From NCBI GenBank assembly GCA_016647705.1, contig CM028329.1:18657410-18721409 (forward strand): 64,000 nucleotides of DNA. Direction: 5' to 3'. A program made the position numbers and the translations under genes. Below the pieces are notes generated by a model, which saw only the letters and a list, made by a program, of their open reading frames with translations, searched no databases and was not told where the DNA came from. The DNA comes from Eucommia ulmoides. Lineage: Eukaryota; Streptophyta; Magnoliopsida; Garryales; Eucommiaceae. Positions 11,790 through 21,639 of the stretch are shown piece after piece; within the stretch, counting starts at the first letter, position 1; every line of letters starts with the position of its first letter.

Positions 11790-12620
11790 TTAAATATTCT
11801 TAATTGGTGGTAAACCAATTGGAATCTCATCCGGTACCATTTCTTTGAACTCCTCCAATAGTGGCAACAATAGCTCATGAAATGGTGCTTGTTGATTGGT
11901 TGTAGCATCCACAACCAAGAGAGCATAAATCTCATCTTGATTAATCAAAGCACGCTCTAGTTGTGTACCTGTTAAAAAGGAATTCCCAATCTCCTTATAA
12001 TGTTTCAATTATGGTTTCAATGGAGCAAGAACAATGCGAACACCATCTTTAACAAAAGAATAACTATTTTTAAAGCCATCATGAGAAACATTCTGGTCAT
12101 ACTGCCATAGTCTTCCAAGTAACAAATGGCATGCATCCATTGGTACAACATCACACCAAACTTCATCTTTGTAAGTTTTCCCAATAGAAAATGACACCAA
12201 GCATTTCTTTATAACTTTCAAACCATTGCCCTTTTGGAACCATTAGATCTTGTATGGTTGAGGATGGGGCTCAATTTTCAAATTCAACTTAGTCACCATT
12301 TCTTCGACCACCACATTTGTACAACTTCCACTATCAATAATCACATGACAAACCTTCCCATAACTAGTGCACCTTGTTTGAAAGATGTTGTCTCTTAACC
12401 ATAATTCTTTATTCTCTTGAATCACATTAAAAATTCTCCAAATCACCAAAGCTTCCCCTTCACCAGCATATTCTGTGATTTCTTCCACGCTCCCTTCTTC
12501 TTGGTTTAATTCTGCCTCATTTTCATCAATCACTTCCTCAATGATGGTCACCACCTTTCGGTTTGGACAATCAGAAATTATATGCCCATAAGACATTTAA
12601 AACACTTTCGGGTAGAATTG
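11790..12620 (-). pseudogene. Gypsy zinc knuckle end and aspartic protease, broken
   Basis: KVCHVIIDSGSCTNVV gives the protease active-site triad DSG. Downstream WCDVVPMDACHLLLGRLWQYD is the familiar segment between protease and RT. The zinc knuckle is split: CFKC is in one frame and YGHIISDC in another, so a small deletion near 12592-12600 breaks the CCHC box. A stop separates the protease piece from the next segment at about 12240. The acidic stretch between knuckle and protease is normal for this lineage. Confidence 0.82.
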
Positions 12621-12823
12621 GAATTGTTTGACGCTCTTTGAACAGTACCTCCATCTCCCTTGACTTCATTCCTGCTAGAAGTTGCACCTTTGACAAAAGG
12701 TTTGTTAGAACTAGAAGCATCACTCCCCTAGTTAGAAGAATTTGCTTTAGGAACTATTTTTGGTGAATACTTCATTTGTTGTTGTTCAATGGTGATAGCA
12801 AACTTTCTAACATCATTAAAAGT

Positions 12824-13545
12824 TCAAAATGATTGTAGCCGAATTGCATCAGCAAGCTTCCTTTTCAATCCTCCCAAGAACCGTGCAATGGTTTGCTCCT
12901 CTGGTTTATTAATATCACACTTGAGCATCAAATACTCAAATTCCCTTATATACTCTTCCACGGGCTGATTGTATTGCTTAAAATTATAGAACTTAGTATA
13001 ATTTTCTTGTCTATAATTTTCATAAAGAAATCTCCTCTTTAATTCCCGTTTCATTTTCTCCCAAGTTTGAATAGGCCTCGTCCCTTATCTATTCCTCTCC
13101 CTTTTTAAATTTTTCCACAAAAGTGAAGCATAATCCTTCAGTTTAATAGCCACTAATTTCACCTTCCTTTCTTCCGAAAACTCCTTAAATTCAAAAATTC
13201 TTTCAAAAGTGAATAACCAATCTAAAAAAACATCAACTTGCATTTTTCCAACAAATTCTGGAAATTCAACCTTTACATCTCCACACGTGGCCTTGGCTGC
13301 CTTCTTTGCCATCAGTTGTTACGATCTTTATTACTAGAATAATCATCAACAACAAAGGGAATCTGATCATCCACTTCCCCATGTGCTTCACGTTGGTTTC
13401 TTATAGGTTGGGCATTGTTTTGTTGTTGTTCCACTTGTCCTTGCAGCAACTCAACCGTCCTCCTTAGCTCTGCAATCTCCAAGTCACGTTCATAGTCCTT
13501 CATGACTTGAAAATCTTGAGGAATAGGATTTCCATGTCTGGCCAT
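12824..13545 (-). pseudogene. Gypsy gag, broken into three frames
   Basis: The probable start is the ATG at 13545, giving MARHGNPIPQDF and a short coiled-coil-like stretch rich in Glu, Leu and Gln. The next pieces carry FPEFVGKMQVDVFLDWLFTF, then YNQPVEEYIREFEYLMLKCD, the capsid-type region of plant gypsy gag. Frames change near 13312 and again between about 13085 and 13054. The role would be capsid assembly and RNA packaging. Confidence 0.78.
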
Positions 13546-13572
13546 CCTCGAACCAAAGCTCTGGATAGCAAA

Positions 13573-14203
13573 TGATACCATTTTAAAATTAAAACAGTAT
13601 GTTGAAAAGGAATTTCTAATGTATAAGTAATCACCACCACTAAAACAATTCCTTGGGATAGTTAAGTTCGCCACTTCAAGGATAAGAATATCACCACCTT
13701 AAAGATAAGAACTGTAATTTAGCTCATCACTCAGTGGAATCCTCCAAAGAGATAAGTAACTAAGAAAGGTAATCACAAAGATTAACTTTTGAAATCTGAA
13801 ATTAATCAAGTCCCCTTTAATTTTCGTAATTCCCTTGTTTTATACTTGGAACAACCCTTCAAGAATAGGAATAGTCATAATTAATGTTCCAAGACCTTAC
13901 AAAAACCAATACATATCATAAACAACATTTTTTGACTTCTTTGACTACTAATAATGGCTGACTAACCAAATTCAAAGTATCTAATTAACTTAAAGACTTA
14001 TTGAAATACTAAAAATAGCCAATGATCATATTCAATGCTTCTAATTGACCAACTGACTTATTGAAAGGTTATACCAAATAAGGGGCTGGTCGAAAACAAA
14101 ATTTGGGGCCCAAATATCTTCATAGACCATTAACCCAAGATGGTTGGGTTCCTTTAGGTTCAAATTGGCATAACTCTTATTGGACTTGGGCTCAAATGTG
14201 TCA
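13573..14203 (-). repeat. 5' LTR of the first gypsy element
   Basis: This is 631 bp. In the coding sense it ends TGGTATCA, the first eight bases of an initiator-Met primer-binding site, and AGAGC occurs 11 bases downstream. The primer site is therefore either displaced or split. TCATT at 14204-14208 matches the left flank. Confidence 0.92.
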
Positions 14204-14290
14204 TCATTACTCCTAGGACTTAATGGTAGAATTACCCTTTTCTTTCTTAAAAGATGGATTGTTTCTCCTAGGACTTGATTTCATGATATC
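14204..14290. repeat. About 55-bp tandem repeat, right part
   Basis: CTCCTAGGACTTAATGG and TCTCCTAGGACTTGATTT continue the array cut at 9287. The array then decays into unique sequence. Confidence 0.7.
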
Positions 14291-15983
14291 TCTCTAAGAG
14301 TGACCCTATTTTGACAGTCTAACTGGCGAACCTTAAGTGGCTACTTATCAGAACAAGTTTTGACTTGATTAAGGTGTTTTAAACCTAAACCTTTAAAACA
14401 AAATGTATTCCTTAGGGTGCATTATTCGTATTGCTTAGGACGTGACATATGACTCCTAGGAAAATGTGACCTAAAGTATGTTTATTATTGGATCGCTCAG
14501 TCTTGATTCGACTAGGTGGCGACACTTTCTTGCATCTTGGTAAACTTGGCTTAGTTTTGTTCAACCGAATTGGATTTCTTAATGCTATCCTAGAGGGCGA
14601 ACTTTAGACGGCTTTTGTTTAGCAAAGGCTATTTTTTTTAGATGACTTATCGAGGTAAGATTTTTAAGTAAATTATTCAAGAGGCAAAAGTATTCATGAA
14701 TTATTGGAGTTAAGACCATGTTGAGTCATAATAGTTTTTTGCACTACGCATTGCATAGGTAAAGTAGGAATTTCAAAACAACAGACATGTAAGAAATGTA
14801 CATAAGGTAGAAATAAAATTCTCTCTCCAACGTAGTGTCCTAAGTACAGAGGGGTTCTGGGTACCATTCTATCCAAGGCTCACTATATGTGGTTCACGGT
14901 TTTCTACTAACTCATCCTAGAAAGCTTTGGTTCTCGGATCTTCAAACTTCCGGCGTCCTCTCCGGGGGAACATCCATCGTTGGTTGGTGACCCAAGCAAG
15001 ACAAATTTTGAAGCCGGATCCCAGAGGATAAACCACCTGGCCTTGCTTCTATTGACTTATCTTTCTAGTCCTAAAAGGTATTGGAGCTTAGGACGACGTG
15101 ATGAAATCGTATACCTCAGCCCCTACTGCCAACCTCCTATCCCTATGAGGTTATTGGCTTTGGGTTTTTCTTATGATATGCAATGCAAAGTGGTGCTCAT
15201 GTATTGGAGAGAGCTTACGGAAAGTAAAATGCAGAAAAAGACAGTAAAGTAAATGCAGTAAAGTAAAGATAGTAAGTAAATGAATGCAATATATAAACTA
15301 GAAACATATAAGAAATGAAATTAAAAGAACATTTTTTAAGGTAATTATTTATGTTTAAAACCGAAGACATATTTCATGGATTATATTTAATCGTGAAGAT
15401 AAATTTAGATTCCAACTAAGACCCTCAAAAGTCTTCAGTGGAGTTTCCAATTAACGGACCCCAAATTTTGGAAACAGAAGAAGAAGAGCAAAACAAGATT
15501 TTGTTTCTTCCATTTCAAAATCCTAAAAAATTCGTTCATTTTTAGAAAACAAGTTTAGGTGCTTTTCTACGCACTGGTTTTAAAACATTCTTTGGGCCAG
15601 GATTTATTTTAAAAATAGAGTCGCCACCTAGCATTGAGTTAAATGGTATGCTAGCTCACAAGGATTTCTAGAAAATTATTTTTTATTTTAAAATGGCTCA
15701 AGTTTTGACTGAAAAGCAGTTGGTCTTTACAAGAAATTTCTTTAAAGTTCGGGGGTCTGTGTTAAGCACCCCAAGATAACCGTTCAAAGACAATACCTAA
15801 ATTTAAATAGATTTTCATGTTTGAACAAGTCCAAGTAATTTCCTTTGGTTTTGTTTAGCATACTAATTCCCATTTTTATGTTTTTCGATTTGTTATGTTA
15901 GGAAACAAATAAACTCTATTTATTTAAAGCAGCAACAGATAAAACTAATTAAATAAAATATTTTATTTATTTTTAGTGACTAC
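14291..15983. other. Non-coding interior of the large element
   Basis: No gene is supported. GAGTCGCCACCTAGC at 15620 has a reverse-complement echo, TAGGTGGCGACA, near 14512. A purine-rich patch of repeated AGTAAAG/ATGCAGTAAAGT lies at 15225-15285 and recurs briefly near 18090. A 90-codon frame at 14980-15252 matches nothing I know. Confidence 0.5.
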
Positions 15984-17725
15984 CGAACCTGTAATGGTTG
16001 CCTACGAACCCCGATTTTCACGGGGAATCAGGACGAACGTTGTTCACCTTTTAGATGAATGATTTTTATTTAAACAGGTGATCGAACCCGTATGTGGGTT
16101 GCATATGTATCTCATATAGTTGATAATCAGGTTGACACATAGTTCGTCTATGAGATTTTTTTGTTTAAACAGGCGATCAAACCCATATGTGGGTGATAGG
16201 TGTAATTTACCTATCTATTTTTAAACCGAACTTGTTAGTTTTTGAGTATGTTTATTATGTTTTAATACGTTTTTATTCTTTTTGTATAAATCAAGTGTGT
16301 AGGGTGAAAAAGGATGAAACATGATCATAAATAATCAAATCGGATCAAGAACGGTGAACGAACGGTGGGAAAATAAGCAAAAGGGCAAAATTCAGAACCT
16401 GCAGCCTAACGCCGCAGCGGTCAAGATGCAGAGAAGGCCTAATCTTGATGAAAATCCACCGCCGTAGCCTTAAGATCCACCACCGCGGTGGTGAAACATC
16501 AGAATGACTATGCACCCACCGCCGCATCCACCGCCGAGGCCGTGACTCAGCCGACATACCCACCGCCGTGGTGGTCACTCTGCACACATTTTAGATATTT
16601 ATTTAGATATTTTTGCTTCCTATATCTTCCTCCTCTCCTCTATTTCAGCCAAGAAAGAGACCCCTTAGGGTTTAGTATAGTTTGAGAGTGTTTTGGGGAA
16701 TGCTCAACCAAATCCAAAAGAGAAGGACACGTTGCGAAGAAGGAGAAGCGATCGTTGAACGGTTTTAGCGCCAAATCTTCAGACTACGGCTAAGATTCTT
16801 TAATTTCTTAACTTCGATAGTTTGTTGGGCATGTTTAGCTCTATTTTTGTTGTATAAATGATTATAGCCATGAGCTAAACGGATTTTGTCTAAGGATTAA
16901 TAATATTTATGAAAATGACGTTTGTTTCAGTTGTGTTTCGTTAATGGTTGTTCTTCGTTATTCGATTGTGTTTACCATTATTCTTTAATTATATGTTTGT
17001 TTAGATATATATAGAGAAAACGGGGTTTGACACTCGGGAGAGGTAACCCCGAATTCGGACTAGGGTAAACACAACGCGACGATCTAATAACCCAGGAGGG
17101 AGTTAGAAAGTGTGCAATCAATGACGTTGGGGCGAGACTCATGTGACCTAGTGTCATTAAGACGTTGAGAAAGATTTCTTCGTTGACACGAAGTCGCATA
17201 TTTACTCATCCTACTCTCGGGAGAGGTGATGAGTGAGTTTACGATACAAAGATTGTTGGATAGGTTGAACACCGTTATTGTAAATTAAACGAGACCAAAC
17301 ACATTTTTGTAAACAAAGTTAATCCCTAGATAATATTTTTCCCTAAACATCTCAATATAGTATTATAGTTTAATTAGATTAATTAACTTAGCATTAGTAT
17401 TAATTAATTTTAAACATATTTTTTATCGCCTAGATAAAATTAGGTTATGACAATCGCGGTACTCGACAGTAATCTCAACCAATCCATGTGGAAACTATAA
17501 CCCTTACTCTCCCCATCTATACTAAAACTTGACCCGTACACTTATAATGAAAGTGACGACTTAATATTCCACTACCAGTGGGTTGCCTACGTATCTTAGA
17601 TAGCTGAGAATCAAGTCAACACGTAGTTCATCATTTAGATGGTTTTATTTAAACAGACAACTGAACTCGATGAGGGTTTCCTACGTATCTCAGATTGTTG
17701 AGAATCAGGTCGAAAAGGTAGTTCA
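15984..17725 (+). repeat. Hairpin-module cluster II (four full copies and one half copy)
   Basis: Modules lie near 15984-16047, 16083-16146, 16176-16193 (stem A only), 17570-17632 and 17662-17723. Stem A reads AACCC/GGGTT at 16084, CCACT/AGTGG at 17570 and CTC/GAG at 17665. Stem B reads CCCCG/CGGGG at 16009, TCTTAG/CTGAGA at 17597 (one G-T pair) and TCTCA/TGAGA at 17687. The outer stem is TATGT/ACATA at 16104 against CTACGT/ACGTAG at 17588. This is the same design as cluster I, about 10 kb away. The half copy ends exactly where the LTR-like segment at 16194 begins. Confidence 0.78.
16194..17452 (+). mobile_element. LTR-like insertion candidate in hairpin cluster II
   Basis: It starts TGATAGGTGTAA directly after a truncated hairpin module and may end TTATGACA at 17452. 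The interior has CCGCCG-rich runs at 16450-16575, a leader-like CT-rich patch at 16615-16650 and AT-rich tails, as in long plant LTRs. No 5-bp duplication is seen (GTGGG left, ATCGC right) and the missing half of the module does not resume. The right border is therefore uncertain, or adjacent DNA was deleted. There is no coding. Confidence 0.4.
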
Positions 17726-18900
17726 TCCAAAGGATGACCTTCTTATTTTATTTTTATGAAGAACATAAATGGCACTGATGGTAAGGGGATATCCACTTTT
17801 GATTTTGTTAAGAACACTTCAGCCAAACTTACTTTCTTAGGCAAGTTTAGTGTTATGGTTTACTTCATTAGTCCAAAATAAAAGAAAATATATCTTATAC
17901 GTGTCAGTCCTACTCGTAACTAAGAAGACAAAAACGTTTTTAAAAAAGTGCATGCTTATCCCCAAAGGAATAGAGGTCCTCTCTTTATTTTGAATTTTAG
18001 TCATAAGAGTTTAGGTAGAGGAATATATATATATATAGAAGTGCCAGTCCACAAGCCTAAGACATGGGCCAAGCTGTGATCTAGGTTATTGCAGTAAAGT
18101 AAATGTTAGTTGTTAGTAGTTAATAGTCCTTCATCAGAAGTTTGTTTTGAGTTTATTGAAGTTCAGTTTCATATGTTCTTGACAAAATCAAAGGTGTTAT
18201 GCACAAATCATGGTGTTCTTGATATATTCTTAATGTTATTTATATGAACTACGATATTTACACTATGTACATAATCTAAACTTCTATGAACTACACAAAT
18301 ATACTATACACAAGTAATATAAAGGTATTAAAACAAAATCAAAGAGAATTTTAAGGGAACTCTAACTTAGGGGAGTGGTATTTCCCTAAGTGTTTTTTCT
18401 TCTTCTACTTCTCTAATCTTCTTAGTTGTTCTTAATTTTTCCTCAACAACTTATTCAAATCTTATTTTAAGAATCTCAAGAACACCTCTTTGAAGCTTTT
18501 TTGGCACGATTTGAGAGTATTTATAGAGTGAAATGCTTAGGAAATTACTAGACCCAAGAGAGAATTTCGAGACTAAAGAAATAAAAGAATTATCCAAGCC
18601 TTCTTTTAAATGAAAAACAGTTTGCTATTGATAAGCTCAGGTAGCCTACACATTGGGGAATGTGAAGGCATACTAAGCCTGTTTCTCAGTCTGTGTTTTC
18701 TCTAGGTATGACCCTTTGATGTCTCTCACTATTTGGGTTAGAGCCAAATATTCAAGATTTACTTAGGTTCTCTAAGTAATCATTAGATTTTGTAATGCTT
18801 ATTTAATCTTATAAATATATAACCAATGATTGCCCATCATGTGTTCACACATGTGTCATTAAATACTTGATGTGATATTTTCCTTTTTTGTTTGTTTGCT
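17726..18900. other. Non-coding, nothing recognised
   Basis: AT-rich sequence without usable frames. A short TA run lies at about 18025-18038. The right LTR-like copy probably begins in this stretch, but a start could not be fixed; GGGGAGTGG at 18371 is only a weak purine-tract candidate. Confidence 0.4.
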
Positions 18901-19953
18901 AAGTACTAGTTACTCGAAGTAATCTAATTATTTCCCTTGAAAATATCTCCTTGCATTTAATGTGTTCAATGAATGTAGTCACTACATGTTATTCATGCAT
19001 TTCATACAATGATTTTATGTTGGTTTTATGGGCATTTAATGCCTTGATGGGATGGGAATTGATCTGGTTAACCTTGTAACCACTAGTTACTTTTGAAGTA
19101 GCTAAGTTTCTTTAAGATATTTTGGTGAAAATATCTTCCTCATTTAAGGCATCCATTGAATGGAGTCTTAAATAGTTATTTCAAGCATTTAATACTTGAT
19201 GTGACCTTGACTTGATGGTTCATGTATTGCATGATATCATGGAAATCCAGTTCAGTTAGTCATATAATCGTTAGTTACTTTCAAGTAACTAAGTTTCCAT
19301 CCAAGATATTTTGCTAAAAAGATCTTAAAAATATATCATCATTAACTGCTCATTAATGAGGCATTTAAAGCTTGACTAGACCTTGATGTGATGGGCCATG
19401 AATGTTTGTCATGATAACATTCGATTTGGATGATTTTGAACTATGTCTTTAGCATTGGTTACTTGAATAACTAGATTTGTCATGGTAGATTTTTTGGCTT
19501 AATCAAGGCTTTTCGCTTGATTCCATGAAGATTAATACTTTAAGCAAAAACTTAAAGAAATATTTTTATGGTGTCAAAAAGATGAAACCAGTGATAGTAA
19601 AAGTTTCAAATGTCAAAACGGAAAACATTGGTAATTGATGAAATTTCCTTAAGCTGAATAGTAGTAACAATTTTTATTCATATTAAAAGTGATTTCATGA
19701 AAATAAATCTTTAATAATGTAATTTTAGTCCCCCTTAACTTTAGGAATTTTGAGGTTGAATCGAAACTTTTACTTATACTAAATTTAATCAAATTGATAA
19801 TTTTTTTTGCTTTCTTGTGTTTTTTGGTTTTTTTGTAGTATCCAATGTAATCTAATACATAAATTTGTTCCCTTTAAATCTCAGTTTAAAGTTTATCCGA
19901 ACTTGCACTTTAGATCCGATACTAAATGGGGGGGACATAATGCAGTGTCTATA
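18900..19953 (+). mobile_element. Right LTR-like copy of the large non-coding element
   Basis: 19271-19953 matches 4-682. Upstream there are two or three diverged internal repeats of about 180 bp, each opening with (C/T)TAGTTACTT..AGTAACTAA and containing TTGAAAATATCT; starts are near 18906, 19082, 19268 and 19455. The end TGTCTATA at 19946-19953 aligns with TGTCTACA at 675-682. Sequence after 19953 has no relation to sequence after 682, so this is a true repeat border. Confidence 0.55.
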
Positions 19954-20965
19954 AGGATCTAGCAAGAGGGAAGGTTGATGCTTGTTGCTCGATCTCAAGA
20001 ATGGAGAATCCCTCCACATAGTCGTAAATAGGAATATTTATTAGGATGGATTTCCTCCTTTGTGGAAATTGTCCAAGTTCACTTACTATAATTAAATAAC
20101 ACAAGTGTTGAGCCCGTGGAAAACCCAAGGACCTTTTGGTCCATCGCCTAGATGATAATTGAAGTTCTTATTGATTGTTGCGAATATTTGTTGATTGGTA
20201 GGTGAATTAGAAGAGCAAAAGTGAGAGATTGATAGGCTAAGATAGAAGTATTGCCCTCTTGTAATCAAGAGGTTGTTTGGAGGCGATCCGTGGTCCTATT
20301 TGGCTAAAATTTAGACAGGGTGTTCAAGACACATATGTCTACATTTTGAAAGGTGGAGATCAATTTTGGAGATCTCTATCTGCAGTTATTGTTAGGGCTA
20401 TTTCGAGCCAATTTCTACATCAAATCTCTCTAATTCTCTTATAGAAGGTGTTCCCTTGCCAATATTGCTTAATCTTGAGATATTTGTTGTTATATGCCTA
20501 TGGTTCTAACTAGAAACAAACTTGTGTATTCCCAATTTCATTGTGATAGAGAAGATTTTGGATGGACATCGATTTTGTGGTTTTACTCCTCGCCTTGGGA
20601 AGACTTCCCACATTAATTCGCTCATGTTCTTATGCTTGAGATGATTTATTTGCTCAAAACTGTTAGTTAACTTATTTGATTCCTACCAAGGTTCACACAA
20701 GAATAGATAAATTGATTTCACTAACTATTTTTATTCAATAAGTTCTTCAATTGTTTTATCCCATTAAAGTTAGTTGTCTTATCTAATTAATCCCCTCATA
20801 AGCCAACCGTATTCAGATTTTCATGATTCCTTGGGCAAATACTTTGTGAAGAAAAATTTGGAGATAAAGGAATCCACTGGAATATATTAGGGTGTTACAA
20901 CCACAAGGAAGAAGGAAGAAGGATTAGTAGGCATCAGATAATTCAAACTTGTTGATGTTGCTGGA
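19954..20965. other. Unassigned intergenic sequence
   Basis: No frame, RNA or repeat was recognised in this stretch. Confidence 0.4.
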
Positions 20966-21401
20966 AAATCCAACAGTACTCTCAACTATTAACTCATTGA
21001 TCAACACTAGTAAAACTTAGAAAAACTATTTGGGATATCGGTGTGGTATCATCCGAATACCCTCCGGCGTGAGAATAAGTTACCTAGGAATTGGATCAAT
21101 TTAGAATTGTTACTAGCATGCATATACATAAGTAAAATTCATAACTAATTTCCCTTGATTTGGGGAGAATGAACATTCACCTTGATTTAGGGAGAATAAA
21201 TCAAACTGATTCTAATTATATTAGTTGATCAGTTCAAATATTACACCATTATGGATCATAGTTTCTCATCCCGAGTTGATAATAACTTATTCATCACACT
21301 TTATACGATATGAGTTATTTTCATTTAAGCCCATTCCGGTATTGACCCAATAGGCATTAATGTACGATTTTACTGTGACTTTTACCATTATCGTTTATAG
21401 C
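20966..21401 (+). repeat. Direct repeat, left copy, flanking the T-rich minisatellite
   Basis: The sequence from AAATCCAACAGTACTCTCA to ACTGTGACTTTTACC recurs at 23643-24100 and continues at 26762-26784 past a hAT insertion. The copies differ by many substitutions. No TG...CA ends or target duplication could be fixed, so they may be LTRs of a small non-autonomous element or a local duplication. Confidence 0.7.
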
Positions 21402-21639
21402 TTTAGCTCATTAGTTTTTCAGAAGTTTGAAGACAATTGATGAGCTAATTTTTGAATGTTTGAACAATGTTTTCTCTTCGTCGTTTGCTTCATTTCTATT
21501 CTGTTTTTTGTAGTTTCTTCTTTAAGATTCTTCTCTAATTGCTCCCTTATTGGAGGTTCTTTAAACACGAGAGTATATTTTTAGAGTATTCTCATATCAT
21601 TCAGGGTATTTTTCTTGTTAAGAGGGTTTCATAATCTCT

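Larger units (their letters stand above)
9288..14203 (-). mobile_element. Complete, degraded Ty3/gypsy LTR retrotransposon (4.9 kb)
   Basis: Two LTRs of 631 bp (9288-9918 and 13573-14203) bound gag-pol coding on the minus strand. A perfect 5-bp target duplication TCATT lies at 9283-9287 and 14204-14208. On the coding strand each LTR starts TGACACAT; the right copy (5' LTR) ends GGTATCA. A purine tract, CCAACTAGGGGAGAA in the coding sense, abuts the 3' LTR at 9919-9933. Order is gag, protease, RT, RNase H, integrase, as in Metaviridae. Protease and RT resemble plant chromoviruses, but no chromodomain is seen. The element is dead: several frameshifts and stops, and the integrase core is missing. 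Confidence 0.93.

Noticed and set aside
14980..15252. 90-codon plus-strand frame
   Set aside because: It lies in the non-coding element interior, lacks a recognisable domain and ends in a purine repeat.
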